The notes under the pieces were generated by a model. It saw only the letters and a list, made by a program, of their open reading frames with translations. It was not told the origin of the DNA and did not search any database. A DNA stretch of 64,000 bases from Glycomyces sambucus (GTDB taxonomy: Bacteria > Actinomycetota > Actinomycetes > Mycobacteriales > Micromonosporaceae). Shown here one piece after another: positions 49,839-60,458 of the stretch (its first letter is position 1; each line of letters starts with the position of its first letter). The position numbers and the translations under genes were made by a program. The stretch covers positions 62,001 through 126,000 of the forward strand of contig NZ_FNGF01000009.1 of NCBI RefSeq assembly GCF_900102815.1, given 5' to 3'.

Positions 49839-50489
49839 ATGGAGCATTCGATTCCATTCTCCTCGCAGCTGGAGAAGGACGTCGTCAACGCGGTGGCCCG
49901 ACGCGGCGGCGGTGACGCCTCCTCGGTCGGCCTCGACAGCATGGTCTTCGACCGGCTGCTCAAGGAGCACATCCTGTTCCTGGGCTCCGACGTCAACTCG
50001 GAGATCGCCAACCGCCTCTGCGCCCAGCTGCTCCTGCTCGAGGCCGAGGACGACCAGCGCGACATCAAGCTCTACATCAACTCGCCCGGCGGCTCGGTGT
50101 ACGACGGCATGGCCATCTACGACACCATGCAGTTCATCAAGAACGACGTGCAGACCGTCGGCATGGGCATGGCCGCCTCCATGGGCCAGCTGCTCCTGTG
50201 CGCCGGCACCGCGGGCAAGCGCTACGCGCTCCCGCACGCGCGCATCATGATGCACCAGCCCTCCGGCGGCATCGGCGGCACCGCCTCCGACGTCGCCATC
50301 CTCGCCGAGCAGATGCTCTACACCAAGCAGATGTTCCAGGAGCGCGTCGCCGAGCACACCGGCCGCACGATCGAGGAGATCGAGCGCGACTCCGACCGCG
50401 ACCGCTGGTTCACCGCCGCCGAGGCGAAGGACTACGGCTTCATCGACCACGTGGTCAAGCGGGTGGCCGACGTCCCCGCCGGAAACTAG
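49839..50489 (+). CDS. clpP1: ATP-dependent Clp protease proteolytic subunit 1
   Basis: A 216-residue serine protease that forms the ClpP barrel with ClpP2. The catalytic Ser is in [11 protein letters not shown] (near 113), His in [10 protein letters not shown] (near 138) and Asp in [30 protein letters not shown] is the substrate-binding region. A short N-terminal propeptide-like stretch precedes the fold. AAGGTG lies upstream of ATG 49839. The ClpP2 gene follows after 19 bases, and actinobacterial ClpP1P2 normally works as a mixed tetradecamer with ClpX or ClpC. Confidence 0.95.
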   Translation: MEHSIPFSSQLEKDVVNAVARRGGGDASSVGLDSMVFDRLLKEHILFLGSDVNSEIANRLCAQLLLLEAEDDQRDIKLYINSPGGSVYDGMAIYDTMQFIKNDVQTVGMGMAASMGQLLLCAGTAGKRYALPHARIMMHQPSGGIGGTASDVAILAEQMLYTKQMFQERVAEHTGRTIEEIERDSDRDRWFTAAEAKDYGFIDHVVKRVADVPAGN

Positions 50490-50508
50490 GAACCAGGAGG
50501 CGAACCCG

Positions 50509-51171
50509 ATGATGGACATCCACGCCCAGGCCGGGGGCTTCGACCCGCGCGCCCGCTACATCGTCCCGTCGTTCACCGAGAAGACCTCGTACGGGATCAA
50601 GGAGATGAACCCGTACAACAAGATGTTCGAGGACCGGATCATCTTCCTCGGGTCCCCCGTGGACGACACCTCGGCCAACGACATCATGAGCCAGCTGATC
50701 GTCCTCGAGGGCAACGACCCCGACCGGGACATCATCATGTACATCAACTCGCCCGGCGGCTCGCTCACCGCGCTCATGGCCATCTACGACACCATGCAGT
50801 ACGTGCGCCCGGACATCCAGACCGTGTGCATGGGCCAGGCCGCCTCGGCCGCCGCCGTGCTCCTCGCCGCCGGGACCCCCGGCAAGCGCACCGCGCTGCC
50901 GAACTCCCGCGTGATCATCCACCAGCCCGCCACCGAAGGCACCTTCGGCCAGGCGTCCGACATGGAGATCCAGGCCCGCGAGATCATGCGCATGCGCGAC
51001 CAGCTGGAGAAGATCCTCGCCCGCCACACCGGTCAGGACGTCACGAAGGTCCGCCGCGACATCGAGCGCGACAAGATCTTCACCGCCGACGAGGCCGTCG
51101 CCTACGGCCTGGTCGACAACGTCCTCACCTACCGCAAGAAGAACGCCCTGCCGGCCGAAGCGGCCGCGTAG
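50509..51171 (+). CDS. clpP2: ATP-dependent Clp protease proteolytic subunit 2
   Basis: A 220-residue ClpP paralogue. Catalytic Ser is in [15 protein letters not shown], His in [21 protein letters not shown] and Asp in [11 protein letters not shown] 50509 has AGGAGG eight bases upstream; ATG 50512 is adjacent and in frame. In actinomycetes ClpP2 offers the docking face for ClpX/ClpC and cooperates with ClpP1. Co-transcribed with clpP1; a strong hairpin follows the stop codon. Confidence 0.95.
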   Translation: MMDIHAQAGGFDPRARYIVPSFTEKTSYGIKEMNPYNKMFEDRIIFLGSPVDDTSANDIMSQLIVLEGNDPDRDIIMYINSPGGSLTALMAIYDTMQYVRPDIQTVCMGQAASAAAVLLAAGTPGKRTALPNSRVIIHQPATEGTFGQASDMEIQAREIMRMRDQLEKILARHTGQDVTKVRRDIERDKIFTADEAVAYGLVDNVLTYRKKNALPAEAAA

Positions 51172-51183
51172 GACGCCCCGCGC

Positions 51184-51213
51184 GAGCGCGGCGGCCGCCC
51201 GGCCGCCGCGCTC
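51184..51213 (+). terminator. 13-bp hairpin after clpP2
   Basis: Arms GAGCGCGGCGGCC and GGCCGCCGCGCTC enclose GCCC, 12 bases after the stop. It implies that clpX has its own promoter in the remaining 240-base gap, which holds no other feature I recognise. Confidence 0.65.
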
Positions 51214-51451
51214 CCCGCACACCCGAATCCTCCGTCGATCGCCCCCGAACGTCGCCCGTCCGCGATACCGTGGCGCTGGCACCGGCGCCGCCCGGAACCG
51301 GACCCGGCATCACGGTCTGCGACCGCCCCTGGCGCAGTGGCCGCAAATGCGAAATACTGGATCGAGACACCGGTTCGTCCTGAATCAACGGAGCAAGCAC
51401 GCACGCTCGGCGGCCCTGGATCGCACGCCGCCGAGGGAGGGAGTTACCGCG

Positions 51452-52750
<1,299 letters not shown>

Positions 52751-52751
52751 A

Positions 52752-53087
52752 CTAGTCCTCTTTGTTCTCGTCGCGCAGGCGGCGGTCGATGTCCCGCAGG
52801 AAGTCGGGGTCGTCGTCCGGCGCCACGGGGCCCCTGGGGTCCCGCGGGCCGCCGGTGCTCCCGGTGCGGCCCGTCCCCGGCTGCGGCCGCGGCGGGCGGG
52901 CCCGGCCGATCGAGAACCACAGGATCCCGCCGACCACCGGCACGAGCAGGATGATGGCGACCCACCAACCGCGCGTGAGCTTCCGGGGCAGGTGCTCGCC
53001 TCCGAGGCAGTCGGCGAGCGCCGCGATGACCAGCGCCAGGTGCGCCAGGAACAGGAAGACGAACACGCGGATCATGTCGTCAATCAT
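52752..53087 (-). CDS. PLDc_N (phospholipase D nuclease N-terminal) membrane protein
   Basis: A 111-residue protein with two membrane helices (about residues 5-25 and 38-58) and the PLDc_N pattern: [35 protein letters not shown]. The rest is a Pro/Gly/Asp-rich cytoplasmic tail. The domain is common as a short actinobacterial membrane protein without the nuclease domain; function is unknown. ATG 53087 is preferred; ATG 53075 is an alternative. Convergent with clpX. Confidence 0.7.
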   Translation of the reverse strand: MIDDMIRVFVFLFLAHLALVIAALADCLGGEHLPRKLTRGWWVAIILLVPVVGGILWFSIGRARPPRPQPGTGRTGSTGGPRDPRGPVAPDDDPDFLRDIDRRLRDENKED

Positions 53088-53142
53088 GCCTGCCCGGCGC
53101 CTTCGGGACAACAACGGCTCGGGGTGTTGCGCCCTCCGTGGT

Positions 53143-53173
53143 GTTACTCGTTGGTAACTTCATAGGATATAGT
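53143..53173 (+). promoter_or_regulatory. etfB promoter with overlapping palindromic operator
   Basis: GTTACTCGTTGGTAAC (53143-53158) has perfect 5-base arms GTTAC/GTAAC. TTACTC inside it is the likely -35, 18 bases before the -10 TATAGT (53168-53173). The same palindrome, with two changes and nearly the same spacing to the -10, precedes bioY. Confidence 0.6.
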
Positions 53174-53249
53174 CGGCCCCAGGCTCAGGGACCGTCCAAG
53201 GCCCTTTACTGTGTCGCCAAGTCGCCAAGAACGACCTCGGAGGTTGTCT

Positions 53250-54020
53250 ATGAACATCGTGGTTCTGGTCAAGCAGGTCCCCGACTCGGGGCTCGCGAGA
53301 CAACTGGACGCCCAGTTGCGGGTGGACCGCAACGGCGCCAACAACGTCATGGGCGAGCTCGACGAATACGCCGTCGAAGCCGCGCTCCAGCTCAAGGAGG
53401 CGCACGGCGGCGAGGTCACCGTCCTCACGCTCGGGCCCGGCCAGGCCACCGAGACCGTGCGCAAGACCCTCGCCATGGGCGCCGACAAGGCCGTCCACGT
53501 CGAGGACGACGCCGTCGGCGGCTCCGACGCCCTCACCACCTCCGCGATCCTCGCCGCCGCACTCGGCCGCCTGGAGTGGGACCTCGTCATCGCCGGCGCC
53601 GAGTCCACCGACTCGAACATGGGCGTCATGCCGCAGCTCCTGGCCGCCCGCACCGGCGCCCCGGCCCTGACCGGCGCCCGCAAGATCGACACCGACGGGA
53701 CCTCGGTCACCGTGGAGCACCAGCGCACCAACGGGTACGACGTGCTCACCGCGGACCTGCCCGCGATCGTCTCGGTCTGGGACACCATCAACACTCCGCG
53801 CTACCCGTCGCTCAAGGGCATCATGGCCGCCAAGCGCAAGCCGGTCGAGACGCTGACCCTCGCCGACCTGGGCGTCGAGGCCGCCGGCCCGGGCGCCGCC
53901 TGGAACGAGGTCGTGGACGCGGCCGCGCGCCCTGAGCGCACCGCCGGCCAGATCGTCACCGACGAGGGGCAGGGCGGGTCCGCCCTCGCCGGGTTCCTCG
54001 CCGCCGAGAAGTTCATCTGA
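53250..54020 (+). CDS. etfB: Electron transfer flavoprotein beta subunit
   Basis: A 256-residue EtfB/FixA protein. It starts with MNIVVLVKQVPDS, has the DEYAVEAAL region, GADKAVHVED, the conserved LVIAGAESTDSNMGVMPQLLA and the C-terminal PRYPSLKGIMAAKRKPVETL, which contains the recognition loop for acyl-CoA dehydrogenases. EtfAB carries electrons from beta-oxidation dehydrogenases to the membrane quinone pool. ATG 53250 follows GGAGG. It is the first gene of the etfBA operon. Confidence 0.95.
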   Translation: MNIVVLVKQVPDSGLARQLDAQLRVDRNGANNVMGELDEYAVEAALQLKEAHGGEVTVLTLGPGQATETVRKTLAMGADKAVHVEDDAVGGSDALTTSAILAAALGRLEWDLVIAGAESTDSNMGVMPQLLAARTGAPALTGARKIDTDGTSVTVEHQRTNGYDVLTADLPAIVSVWDTINTPRYPSLKGIMAAKRKPVETLTLADLGVEAAGPGAAWNEVVDAAARPERTAGQIVTDEGQGGSALAGFLAAEKFI

Positions 54021-54046
54021 GCCGCTGAAAGGACTGTGAGACCGTC

Positions 54047-54976
54047 ATGACCGACATCCTCGTGTACGTACCGAACTCCGGCAAGCACGCCGCCGAAGTC
54101 CTCACCCTCGCGCGCGCTCTGGGCGACGTCTCCGCGATCGCCTTCGACGACGCCGCCGCCGCGCTCGCGGGCGAGTACGGCGCCGCCAAGGTCTACCGGG
54201 TCGAGGCCCCCGGGGTGGACGACTACTTCGTCGACCCGAAGGCCGCCGTGCTCATCGACCTGGCCCGCAGCGCGAACCCGGGCTTCTTCCTGCTCCCGAG
54301 CACCGACGAGGGCAAGGCCCTCGCCGCGCGCGTGGCCGTGGCGCTCGACAACGGGCTCATGACCGACGTGTCGGGCCTGGACGCGGACGGGACCGCCACC
54401 CAGGACGCCTTCGCGGGCGCCACCGTGGTGAAGTCCAAGTCCACCAAGGGGTTCACGCTCGCGACGGTGAAGTCCGGCGCGACCGAGCCGGCCCCGGCGC
54501 CGGGTTCGCCCGCGACCGAGACCGTGAACGCGACCGTCGATTCGGCGGACCAGCGCGTCAAGGTCGCCCAGCGGGTCGACGAGCCCGCCGGCGACCGCCC
54601 GGCCCTGTCCGAGGCGCGCATCGTCGTCTCCGGCGGGCGCGGCGTGGGCTCGGCCGAGGACTTCGCGCTCATCGAGAAGGTGGCGGACGCCCTCGGCGGC
54701 GCGGTCGGCGCCTCGCGCGCCGCGACCGACTCCGGCTACTACCCGCACAAGTTCCAGGTCGGCCAGACCGGGACGACCGTGAGCCCGCAGCTCTACGTGG
54801 CGGCGGGCATCTCCGGCGCGATCCAGCACCGCGCGGGCATGCAGACCTCGCGCGTCATCGTGGCCGTCAACAAGGACGCCGACGCCCCGATCTTCGGCAT
54901 GGCCGACTTCGGCGTGGTCGGCGACCTCTTCCAGGTGCTCCCGCAGGCCCTCGAGGAGATCGAGAAGCGGAAGTAG
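54047..54976 (+). CDS. etfA: Electron transfer flavoprotein alpha subunit
   Basis: A 309-residue EtfA/FixB protein. The C-terminal FAD domain has [63 protein letters not shown] and [10 protein letters not shown], which are diagnostic. It binds the FAD and pairs with EtfB encoded 26 bases upstream. A 17-bp terminator hairpin follows. Confidence 0.96.
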   Translation: MTDILVYVPNSGKHAAEVLTLARALGDVSAIAFDDAAAALAGEYGAAKVYRVEAPGVDDYFVDPKAAVLIDLARSANPGFFLLPSTDEGKALAARVAVALDNGLMTDVSGLDADGTATQDAFAGATVVKSKSTKGFTLATVKSGATEPAPAPGSPATETVNATVDSADQRVKVAQRVDEPAGDRPALSEARIVVSGGRGVGSAEDFALIEKVADALGGAVGASRAATDSGYYPHKFQVGQTGTTVSPQLYVAAGISGAIQHRAGMQTSRVIVAVNKDADAPIFGMADFGVVGDLFQVLPQALEEIEKRK

Positions 54977-54990
54977 GCAGCAGCGACCGG

Positions 54991-55027
54991 CGCGGCCGGG
55001 TCCCGCCGTCGGCGGGACCCGGCCGCG
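54991..55027 (+). terminator. 17-bp hairpin after etfA
   Basis: Perfect 17-base arms (54991-55007 and 55011-55027) enclose GTC, 14 bases after the etfA stop codon; in practice the loop will open by a pair or two. Confidence 0.75.
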
Positions 55028-55073
55028 CGGGCGTTGAGGGCGGTGAAATGCGAGGGTGGGTCGCGTGCGGCGT

Positions 55074-55108
55074 CGCCCCCAGATTCAAAGGTGCCCGAGG
55101 GGTGTGAC
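55074..55108 (+). repeat. Dispersed intergenic repeat, copy 2
   Basis: A 35-bp copy with core GTGCCCGAGGGGTGTGAC; it has one inserted base and two or more substitutions relative to the copy at 55157-55190, 83 bases further on. Flanking sequence after both copies also shows weak similarity (GCGAGGGGTTCTCGGG-like). Confidence 0.6.
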
Positions 55109-55156
55109 GATCGGCCTGGGTTCGCGTTGCGCGCGAGGGGTTCTCGGGTTCGCGGT

Positions 55157-55190
55157 CGCCCCCGGTTCAAAGGTGCCCGGTGGGTGTGAC
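55157..55190 (+). repeat. Dispersed intergenic repeat, copy 3
   Basis: A 34-bp copy with core GTGCCCGGTGGGTGTGAC, 31/34 identical to the copy at 25058-25091. It lies 60 bases upstream of the bioY operator. Confidence 0.65.
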
Positions 55191-55249
55191 ATGTCGGCTC
55201 GCCGGCGGGCCGTGGGGCGAGTCGAGGGTGTCTCGGGAGCCGGTGGGCC

Positions 55250-55281
55250 GTCACTCGTTCGTAACAGTCGTGGGTTAGGCT
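55250..55281 (+). promoter_or_regulatory. bioY promoter with etfB-like operator
   Basis: GTCACTCGTTCGTAAC (55250-55265) matches the etfB operator at 14 of 16 bases, with one arm mismatch. TAGGCT (55276-55281) is the probable -10, in nearly the same relative place as TATAGT at etfB. A further AT-rich TTATATA follows at about 55297. Confidence 0.5.
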
Positions 55282-55334
55282 TCCCGGAGCCTCTCGTTAT
55301 ATAGAACCTACAGATGATGTTGGAGGAATCCGCA

Positions 55335-55949
55335 ATGGTCGCCTCAGCCGCCTCGATTGCAGCACCACGCGTTCTCGCCGACCTCCTGCCGGCCTCGACC
55401 CGGGCCGCCGCGATCGCTCGCGACGCCGTGCTCGTCCTCGCCGGTGCGGGCGCCGTGGGCGCCTCCGCGCAGGTCGCGTTCACGATCCCGCAGATCAGCC
55501 CGGTCCCGTTCGTGCTCACCACGTTCACCGTGCTCCTCGTCGGCGCCGCCTTCGGCCCCCTGCGCGCGGGCCTGACCCTCGCGCTCTACCTCGCCGCCGG
55601 CGCCGCGGGCGTCCCGTGGTTCACCGAGGGCACGTCCGGGTACGCGATGCCGACCTTCGGCTACATCATCGGCTTCCTCGTCGCCGCGGTCGCGGTCGGC
55701 TTCCTCGCCGAGCGCGGCGGCGACCGGACCGTCCTGAAGACCGTGGGGCTCATGGTCGTCGGCAACGTCGTCATGTACGCCTTCGGCGTCCCCTACCTCG
55801 CCGTCGCCCTCGACATGAGCGCCGCCCAGGCCCTCGACGCGGGCATGGTCCCCTTCCTCGCCGGCGACTTCGTCAAGCTCGTCTTCGCCGCGCTGCTGCT
55901 CCCCGGCACCTGGTGGGCCGTGAACAAGTTCCGGAACCAGGAGGACTAG
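55335..55949 (+). CDS. bioY: Biotin transporter BioY
   Basis: A 204-residue membrane protein with six helices, the substrate-binding S component of an ECF biotin transporter. BioY marks are AQVAFTIPQISPVPFVLTTFTVLLVGAAFGPLRAGLTLALYLAAGAAGVPWF and the PTFGYIIGF segment. No ATPase or T component is next to it, so it may use a shared energising module or work alone. ATG 55335 is chosen because GGAGG lies eight bases upstream. The leader contains GGCT-TCCCGG-AGCC, a small hairpin. Confidence 0.93.
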   Translation: MVASAASIAAPRVLADLLPASTRAAAIARDAVLVLAGAGAVGASAQVAFTIPQISPVPFVLTTFTVLLVGAAFGPLRAGLTLALYLAAGAAGVPWFTEGTSGYAMPTFGYIIGFLVAAVAVGFLAERGGDRTVLKTVGLMVVGNVVMYAFGVPYLAVALDMSAAQALDAGMVPFLAGDFVKLVFAALLLPGTWWAVNKFRNQED

Positions 55950-55959
55950 ACCGAGACGA

Positions 55960-55993
55960 GAAGGGCGCCTCCGGTTCTCCGGAGGCGCCCTTC
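55960..55993. terminator. Bidirectional 15-bp hairpin after bioY
   Basis: Arms GAAGGGCGCCTCCGG and its complement enclose TTCT. It begins 11 bases after bioY and ends 10 bases before the end of the convergent XRE gene, so it can serve both. Confidence 0.8.
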
Positions 55994-56002
55994 CCGCTTC
56001 GT

Positions 56003-56914
56003 CTACGAGATCTCCCAGCCGATCCCCAGCGCACCCGGCCGCGGCACCGGCTCCGCCAGCGCCACCGTGCGGTTCGGGCCCAGCTGGAGGTCGCCGGTCT
56101 CGCGCTTCTCGCGCTGGAGGCTCGACTGCGCGAAGCGGTACACCCGCCTCGGCACCGCGTCCGAGGAGAACCGCACCTGGAGCGAGTACTGGTCCACCGG
56201 GTACCGGAACGCGTTCCCGTGCCCGCTGGAGATCCCGCCGTTGCCCTGCACCACGATCTCGAACAGGTGCGTCGCGCCCTTCGGCAGCGGCGTGTCGAAC
56301 ACGATCTCCGCCAGCGCCACCGGGGCGTCGTCGTGGCGCAGGACGTTCGGCACCGTGCAGTCGCGGACCGGCTTGAACTCGATGTCGTCGATGTCGCAGC
56401 CGGTGTCCCCGCGGTAGAGCAGGATGTAGCGGTCCACGTCGTCGCGCCTCGCGCGCACCAGCATCGACAGCTCGAACAGGGACTCCTGCCACTGCGAGTC
56501 CACGTGCACGACCACCTGCTGGCTCAGGATGTCCAGGGTGTGCTCGCGCGAGGCCGGCACCTGGTCGCACAGCTCGCGGACCGCGTCGCCGCCGAGGACC
56601 GCGTCGGGGCGGGGGAGCTGGCCGCGGATCGAGCGGGGGCCGCGGGCCCGCTTGGGGCCCAGGAGGACCCGCAGGGACCCGGCCGGGAGCTCCAGGAGGT
56701 CTTCGAGGGCGGTGACGGCCGCGAGCGACTCGGCCCGCTCGGGGCGGGACCGCCCGGACTGCCAGTAGCTCAGGCTCGTGGTCGACACCGTGATGCCGCG
56801 CATCGAGAGGCGGTGGCGGATGCGGTCGAGGCCGAGGCCGCTGGTCTGGATGGCGACGCGCAGCGCGGTGTGGAACGGCCCTGTGCGGAGCGCTTCGGCG
56901 AGCTCGGGCGTCAT
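56003..56914 (-). CDS. XRE-type HTH regulator with C-terminal sensor region
   Basis: A 303-residue protein. The N-terminal HTH (LGLDRIRHRLSMRGITVSTTSLSYWQSGRSRPE, about residues 25-60) is followed by a helical linker and a beta-rich 190-residue C-terminal region (YILLYRGDTGCDIDDIEF, HLFEIVVQGNGGISSGHGNAFRYPVDQYSLQVRF) that I cannot name. Similar architectures occur in actinobacteria without known ligand. Start 56914 (ATG) has GAGAGAAAG upstream; GTG 56920 is possible. Divergent from the cysteine desulfurase gene by 238 bases, but a role there is unproven. Confidence 0.78.
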   Translation of the reverse strand: MTPELAEALRTGPFHTALRVAIQTSGLGLDRIRHRLSMRGITVSTTSLSYWQSGRSRPERAESLAAVTALEDLLELPAGSLRVLLGPKRARGPRSIRGQLPRPDAVLGGDAVRELCDQVPASREHTLDILSQQVVVHVDSQWQESLFELSMLVRARRDDVDRYILLYRGDTGCDIDDIEFKPVRDCTVPNVLRHDDAPVALAEIVFDTPLPKGATHLFEIVVQGNGGISSGHGNAFRYPVDQYSLQVRFSSDAVPRRVYRFAQSSLQREKRETGDLQLGPNRTVALAEPVPRPGALGIGWEIS

Positions 56915-57152
56915 CGGCACACACTTTCTCTCGACTCGGCTTGCGCGGTCTCTTCGCAACCCGGTCCGGGGCGGCGATCCTGTATACCGGAAAGGTAGGA
57001 GGATTCGTCAGATTCTATCGCGGGCCCACCATCGGGTCCGAGGCCGACATCCGGGCCCTCCCGGCACGCCCTTTCCCAAGGACCGGAACACGCCCCGTCC
57101 GCGGCGTCCGCCACAGGGCGCCACCCGGAACGCGCCGTAGACTGGAGAGGCC

Positions 57153-58310
57153 ATGGCCTATCTCGATCACGCCGCCACAACGCCGATGCTCCCCCAAGCC
57201 CTCGACGCCTACGTGCGCACCGCCCAGTCCCTCGGCAACGCCTCCTCCCTCCACGGTTCGGGGCGCACCGCCCGCCGCACCGTCGAAGAGGCCCGCGAAC
57301 GCATCGCCGAAGCCCTCGCCGCCAAACCCGGGGAGGTCATCTTCACCGGCTCCGGCACCGAGGCCGACAACCTCGCCGTCAAGGGGATCCACTGGTCCCG
57401 CCGCGCCGACGGCCGCAACCGGGTGGTGTCCACCGCGATCGAGCACCACGCCGTCGCCGACGCCGTCGCCTGGCTCGGCGACCACGAGAAGGCCGACGTC
57501 ACCGAGCTGCCCGTCGACGCGATCGGCCGCATCGACATGGACGCGGTGACCGCGCTCCTCGCCGAGCGCGCCGCCGAGATCACCGTCATCACCTGCATGT
57601 GGGCGAACAACGAGGTCGGCACCCTCCAGCCCGTCGCCGAGATCGCCGCGCTCGCGCAGGCCCACGGCATCCCCGTGCACACCGACGCCATCCAGGCCGT
57701 CGGCCACGTCCCGGTGGACTTCGCCGCCTCCGGCGCCGCCGCCCTCACGCTCTCGGGCCACAAGCTCGGCGGCCCCACCGGCACCGGCGCGCTGCTGCTG
57801 CGCCGCGACGTCACCGCCGTCCCGCTCCTGCACGGCGGCGGCCAGGAGCGCGAGATCCGCTCCGGGACCCTCGACGTGCCCGGGATCGCCGCGCTCGCCG
57901 AAGCGGTCGTCCACGCCGTGCGCACCCGGGAGACCGAGTCCGAGCGGCTCGCGCTCCTGCGCGACGACCTCGTGGCCCGCATCCGCGGGGCCGTGCCCGA
58001 CGCCGTCTACAACGGCGACCCCGAGCACCGCCTCCCCGGCAACGCGCACCTGTCCTTCCCCGGCTGCGAGGGCGACGCGCTCCTCATGCTCCTGGACGCC
58101 GCCGGTGTCGAATGCGCCACAGGCTCCGCGTGTTCGGCCGGGATCGCCCAGCCCTCCCACGTGCTCCTCGCCATGGGCGCCGACCCCGACGACGCCCGCT
58201 CCTCCCTGCGGTTCACCCTCGGCTGGCCCACCACGAAGGCCGACGTCGACGCGCTCGTCGCCGCCATCCCCGAGGCCGTCCGCCGCGCGAAGACCGCCGG
58301 CCTCTCCTAG
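57153..58310 (+). CDS. Cysteine desulfurase (NifS/IscS-like)
   Basis: A 385-residue PLP enzyme that removes sulfur from cysteine to give alanine and a protein persulfide. The N-terminal [10 protein letters not shown], the [13 protein letters not shown] phosphate region, PLP Lys in [10 protein letters not shown] (near 207) and the catalytic Cys loop ATGSACSAG (near 325) are present. It is followed after 26 bases by mnmA, its obvious sulfur acceptor for tRNA thiolation. TAGACT then GGAG precede ATG 57153, so both a close promoter and a ribosome-binding site are present. Confidence 0.93.
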   Translation: MAYLDHAATTPMLPQALDAYVRTAQSLGNASSLHGSGRTARRTVEEARERIAEALAAKPGEVIFTGSGTEADNLAVKGIHWSRRADGRNRVVSTAIEHHAVADAVAWLGDHEKADVTELPVDAIGRIDMDAVTALLAERAAEITVITCMWANNEVGTLQPVAEIAALAQAHGIPVHTDAIQAVGHVPVDFAASGAAALTLSGHKLGGPTGTGALLLRRDVTAVPLLHGGGQEREIRSGTLDVPGIAALAEAVVHAVRTRETESERLALLRDDLVARIRGAVPDAVYNGDPEHRLPGNAHLSFPGCEGDALLMLLDAAGVECATGSACSAGIAQPSHVLLAMGADPDDARSSLRFTLGWPTTKADVDALVAAIPEAVRRAKTAGLS

Positions 58311-58323
58311 CCCCGGCCCTGGT

Positions 58324-58329
58324 TACAGT
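58324..58329 (+). promoter_or_regulatory. Leaderless -10 (TACAGT) of mnmA
   Basis: TACAGT is followed by exactly seven bases and GTG 58337. It may give mnmA a second promoter besides read-through from the desulfurase gene. Confidence 0.4.
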
Positions 58330-58336
58330 GGAAGGC

Positions 58337-59458
58337 GTGAAAATGCGAGTACTGGCCGCCATGAGCGGCGGGGTCGACTCGGCCGTCGCCGCGGCCCGCG
58401 CCGTCGAGGCCGGGCACGACGTCACCGGCGTGCACCTGGCGCTGTCCAAGAACCCCCAGACCTACCGGACCGGGGCCCGCGGCTGCTGCACCATCGAGGA
58501 CTCCCGCGACGCGCGCCGCGCCGCCGACGTCATCGGCATCCCCTTCTACGTGTGGGACATGGCCGAGCGGTTCCACGAGGACGTCGTCGAGGACTTCTAC
58601 AGCGAGTACGCGGCCGGGCGCACCCCGAACCCGTGCCTGCGCTGCAACGAGAAGATCAAGTTCGCCGCCGTCCTCGACCGCGCCATGGCCCTCGGCTTCG
58701 ACGCCGTCGCCACCGGCCACTACGCCCGCAAGGGCGAGGACGGGCTCCTGCGGCGCGCCGTCGACCCCGGCAAGGACCAGTCCTACGTCCTCGCCGTGCT
58801 CACCCCCGCGCAGCTCGCCCACTCGATGTTCCCCCTCGGCGACACCCCCAAGGACCAGGTCAGGGTCGAGGCCGAGACCCGCGGCCTCGCCGTCGCGCGC
58901 AAGCCCGACAGCCACGACATCTGCTTCATCGCCGACGGCGACACCGCCGGGTTCCTCAAGAACCGCCTCGGCAGCGCGACCGGCGACATCGTCGACCGGG
59001 CCACCGGGGAGGTCCTGGGCAGCCACGACGGCTCGCACCAGTTCACCGTCGGCCAGCGCCACGGCCTCGGCCTCAAGCGCCCCGCCGCCGACGGCCGGCC
59101 CCGCTACGTCCTGTCGATCACGCCCGTCGACAACCGCGTCGAGGTCGGCCCCCGCGAAGCGCTCCGCGTCGACCGCATCCGCACCGGCGCGCCCGTGTGG
59201 CTCGCCGAGGAGCGCACCGGGACCTTCGAGGCCGAGATCCAGCTCCGCGCCCACGGCGAGGTCTACCCCGCCACGGTCACCGCCGAGGACGGCGGCCTCA
59301 CCGCGCGCCTGCACCGGCCCGCGTTCGGCGTCGCCGCCGGGCAGGCCCTCGTCGTCTACGACCCCGATGCGGCGCAAGGCGACGCCGTGCTCGCGTCCGG
59401 GACCATCGACGCCTCGGCGTCCTCCGAAACGGAATCACTGGAGGCTGCGGGTGTCTGA
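58337..59458 (+). CDS. mnmA: tRNA-specific 2-thiouridylase MnmA
   Basis: A 373-residue enzyme that thiolates U34 of Lys, Glu and Gln tRNAs. The PP-loop [10 protein letters not shown] (near residue 10) activates the uridine with ATP; catalytic Cys lie in NPCLRCN (near 98) and the HDICFI motif (near 195). The C-terminal beta-barrel has [11 protein letters not shown] and YPATV strands. GTG 58337 is favoured by the leaderless -10; ATG 58343 is two codons later. Sulfur comes from the desulfurase upstream. Its end overlaps the next gene by 8 bases. Confidence 0.95.
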   Translation: MKMRVLAAMSGGVDSAVAAARAVEAGHDVTGVHLALSKNPQTYRTGARGCCTIEDSRDARRAADVIGIPFYVWDMAERFHEDVVEDFYSEYAAGRTPNPCLRCNEKIKFAAVLDRAMALGFDAVATGHYARKGEDGLLRRAVDPGKDQSYVLAVLTPAQLAHSMFPLGDTPKDQVRVEAETRGLAVARKPDSHDICFIADGDTAGFLKNRLGSATGDIVDRATGEVLGSHDGSHQFTVGQRHGLGLKRPAADGRPRYVLSITPVDNRVEVGPREALRVDRIRTGAPVWLAEERTGTFEAEIQLRAHGEVYPATVTAEDGGLTARLHRPAFGVAAGQALVVYDPDAAQGDAVLASGTIDASASSETESLEAAGV

Positions 59459-60455
59459 CGCGGCCGCGGCCCTCCCCTCTGGCGTCGCCACCGGCGTCGG
59501 GTCCCTCCCCGGGACCGACATCGGCGAGGCCGCCAACGTGGTCTTCGGGGAGCTCCCCGAATGGCCCCACCTGCCGGAACTGCCCGGCCGCGGCCTCGGC
59601 GCCGACATGATCGGCCGCGGCGCGGCCCTCCTCGCGGGCCTGCCCGTCCAGTGGTGGGCGTTCCGCTGGGAGATCGCCGACCTGCCCGGCGTCGACGCCC
59701 GCCGCGCCCGCGACTTCCTCGAACGCGACCTCGACGCCCTCCACGAGGTGAGCGCGACGGGCCCGGTCCGGCTCACCGCCGTCGGGCCGTTCACGCTCGC
59801 GGCGAACCTGTGGCGGCGCACCGGCGGCGCCATGCTCGCCGACCCCGGCGCGGTCGCCGACCTCGCCGCCTCCCTCGGCGAGGGGCTGCGGAACTTCATC
59901 GCCGCCGCGCAGGCACGGATGCCGAAGGCCGCCTTGTCGATCCAGCTCGACGAGCCGAGCCTGCCCGCCGCGCTGGCGGGCCGCGTCAACACCGAGTCGG
60001 GCCTGGACTTCTACCGGCGGGTGCCGGTCGAGGTGGTCCGGGACCGGCTCCGCGAGGTCGCCGACGCCGTCGGCGTCCCCCTCGTCGTCCACTGCTGCGC
60101 CCCGGACGTGCCCGTGGGGCTGCTGCGGGAGGCGGGCGCGCAGGCCGTCTCGATGGACCTGACGGCCCTGGACCTCGACGACGTGCCGCGCGTCGACGCC
60201 CTGGGGGAGTACCTCGACGGCGGCGGGCGCCTCATCGCCGGGGTCGTCCCCGCGCTCGGGCGCCCGCACCCCGGGGTCGACAAGGCCGCCGCCGACCGCG
60301 TGCAGGCCCTGTGGCACCGGCTCGGGTTCGCGCCCGAGCAGCTGCCGCGCCAGGTCAGCGTCACGACCACGTGCGGGATGGCCGGGGCGAGCCCCGACTG
60401 GGCCCGGTTCGCGATGGAGGCGAGCCGCGAGGCCGCGAAGCGGCTCCACGGCTGA
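59451..60455 (+). CDS. MetE-like (cobalamin-independent methionine synthase C-terminal-type) protein
   Basis: A 334-residue protein of the UROD/MetE barrel family, about half the length of full MetE. Landmarks: [11 protein letters not shown] at the N-terminus, [39 protein letters not shown] (Zn-ligand-like His and Cys) and [16 protein letters not shown] (second Cys). Actinobacteria often carry this gene after mnmA and before ligA; the methyl donor and acceptor are not established. GTG 59451 follows GGAGG and overlaps the mnmA stop, so they are translationally coupled. Confidence 0.85.
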   Translation: MSDAAAALPSGVATGVGSLPGTDIGEAANVVFGELPEWPHLPELPGRGLGADMIGRGAALLAGLPVQWWAFRWEIADLPGVDARRARDFLERDLDALHEVSATGPVRLTAVGPFTLAANLWRRTGGAMLADPGAVADLAASLGEGLRNFIAAAQARMPKAALSIQLDEPSLPAALAGRVNTESGLDFYRRVPVEVVRDRLREVADAVGVPLVVHCCAPDVPVGLLREAGAQAVSMDLTALDLDDVPRVDALGEYLDGGGRLIAGVVPALGRPHPGVDKAAADRVQALWHRLGFAPEQLPRQVSVTTTCGMAGASPDWARFAMEASREAAKRLHG

Positions 60456-60458
60456 GCC

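Larger units (their letters stand above)
54977..55334 (+). other. Intergenic region with terminator, two repeats and bioY promoter
   Basis: These 358 bases hold the etfA terminator (54991-55027), two copies of the dispersed repeat (55074-55108 and 55157-55190) and the bioY promoter/operator (55250-55281). Short frames that cross the repeats have no coding features. Confidence 0.6.

Noticed and set aside
55056..55304. Small plus-strand frame across the two repeat copies
   Set aside because: Its peptide ([11 protein letters not shown]) resembles that of a frame over the copy at 25058, but this follows from the DNA repeat; no ribosome-binding site or family supports a gene.
55266..55334. BirA or BioQ operator at bioY
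   Set aside because: I could not align the known half-sites at their required spacing; the etfB-like palindrome explains the region better.
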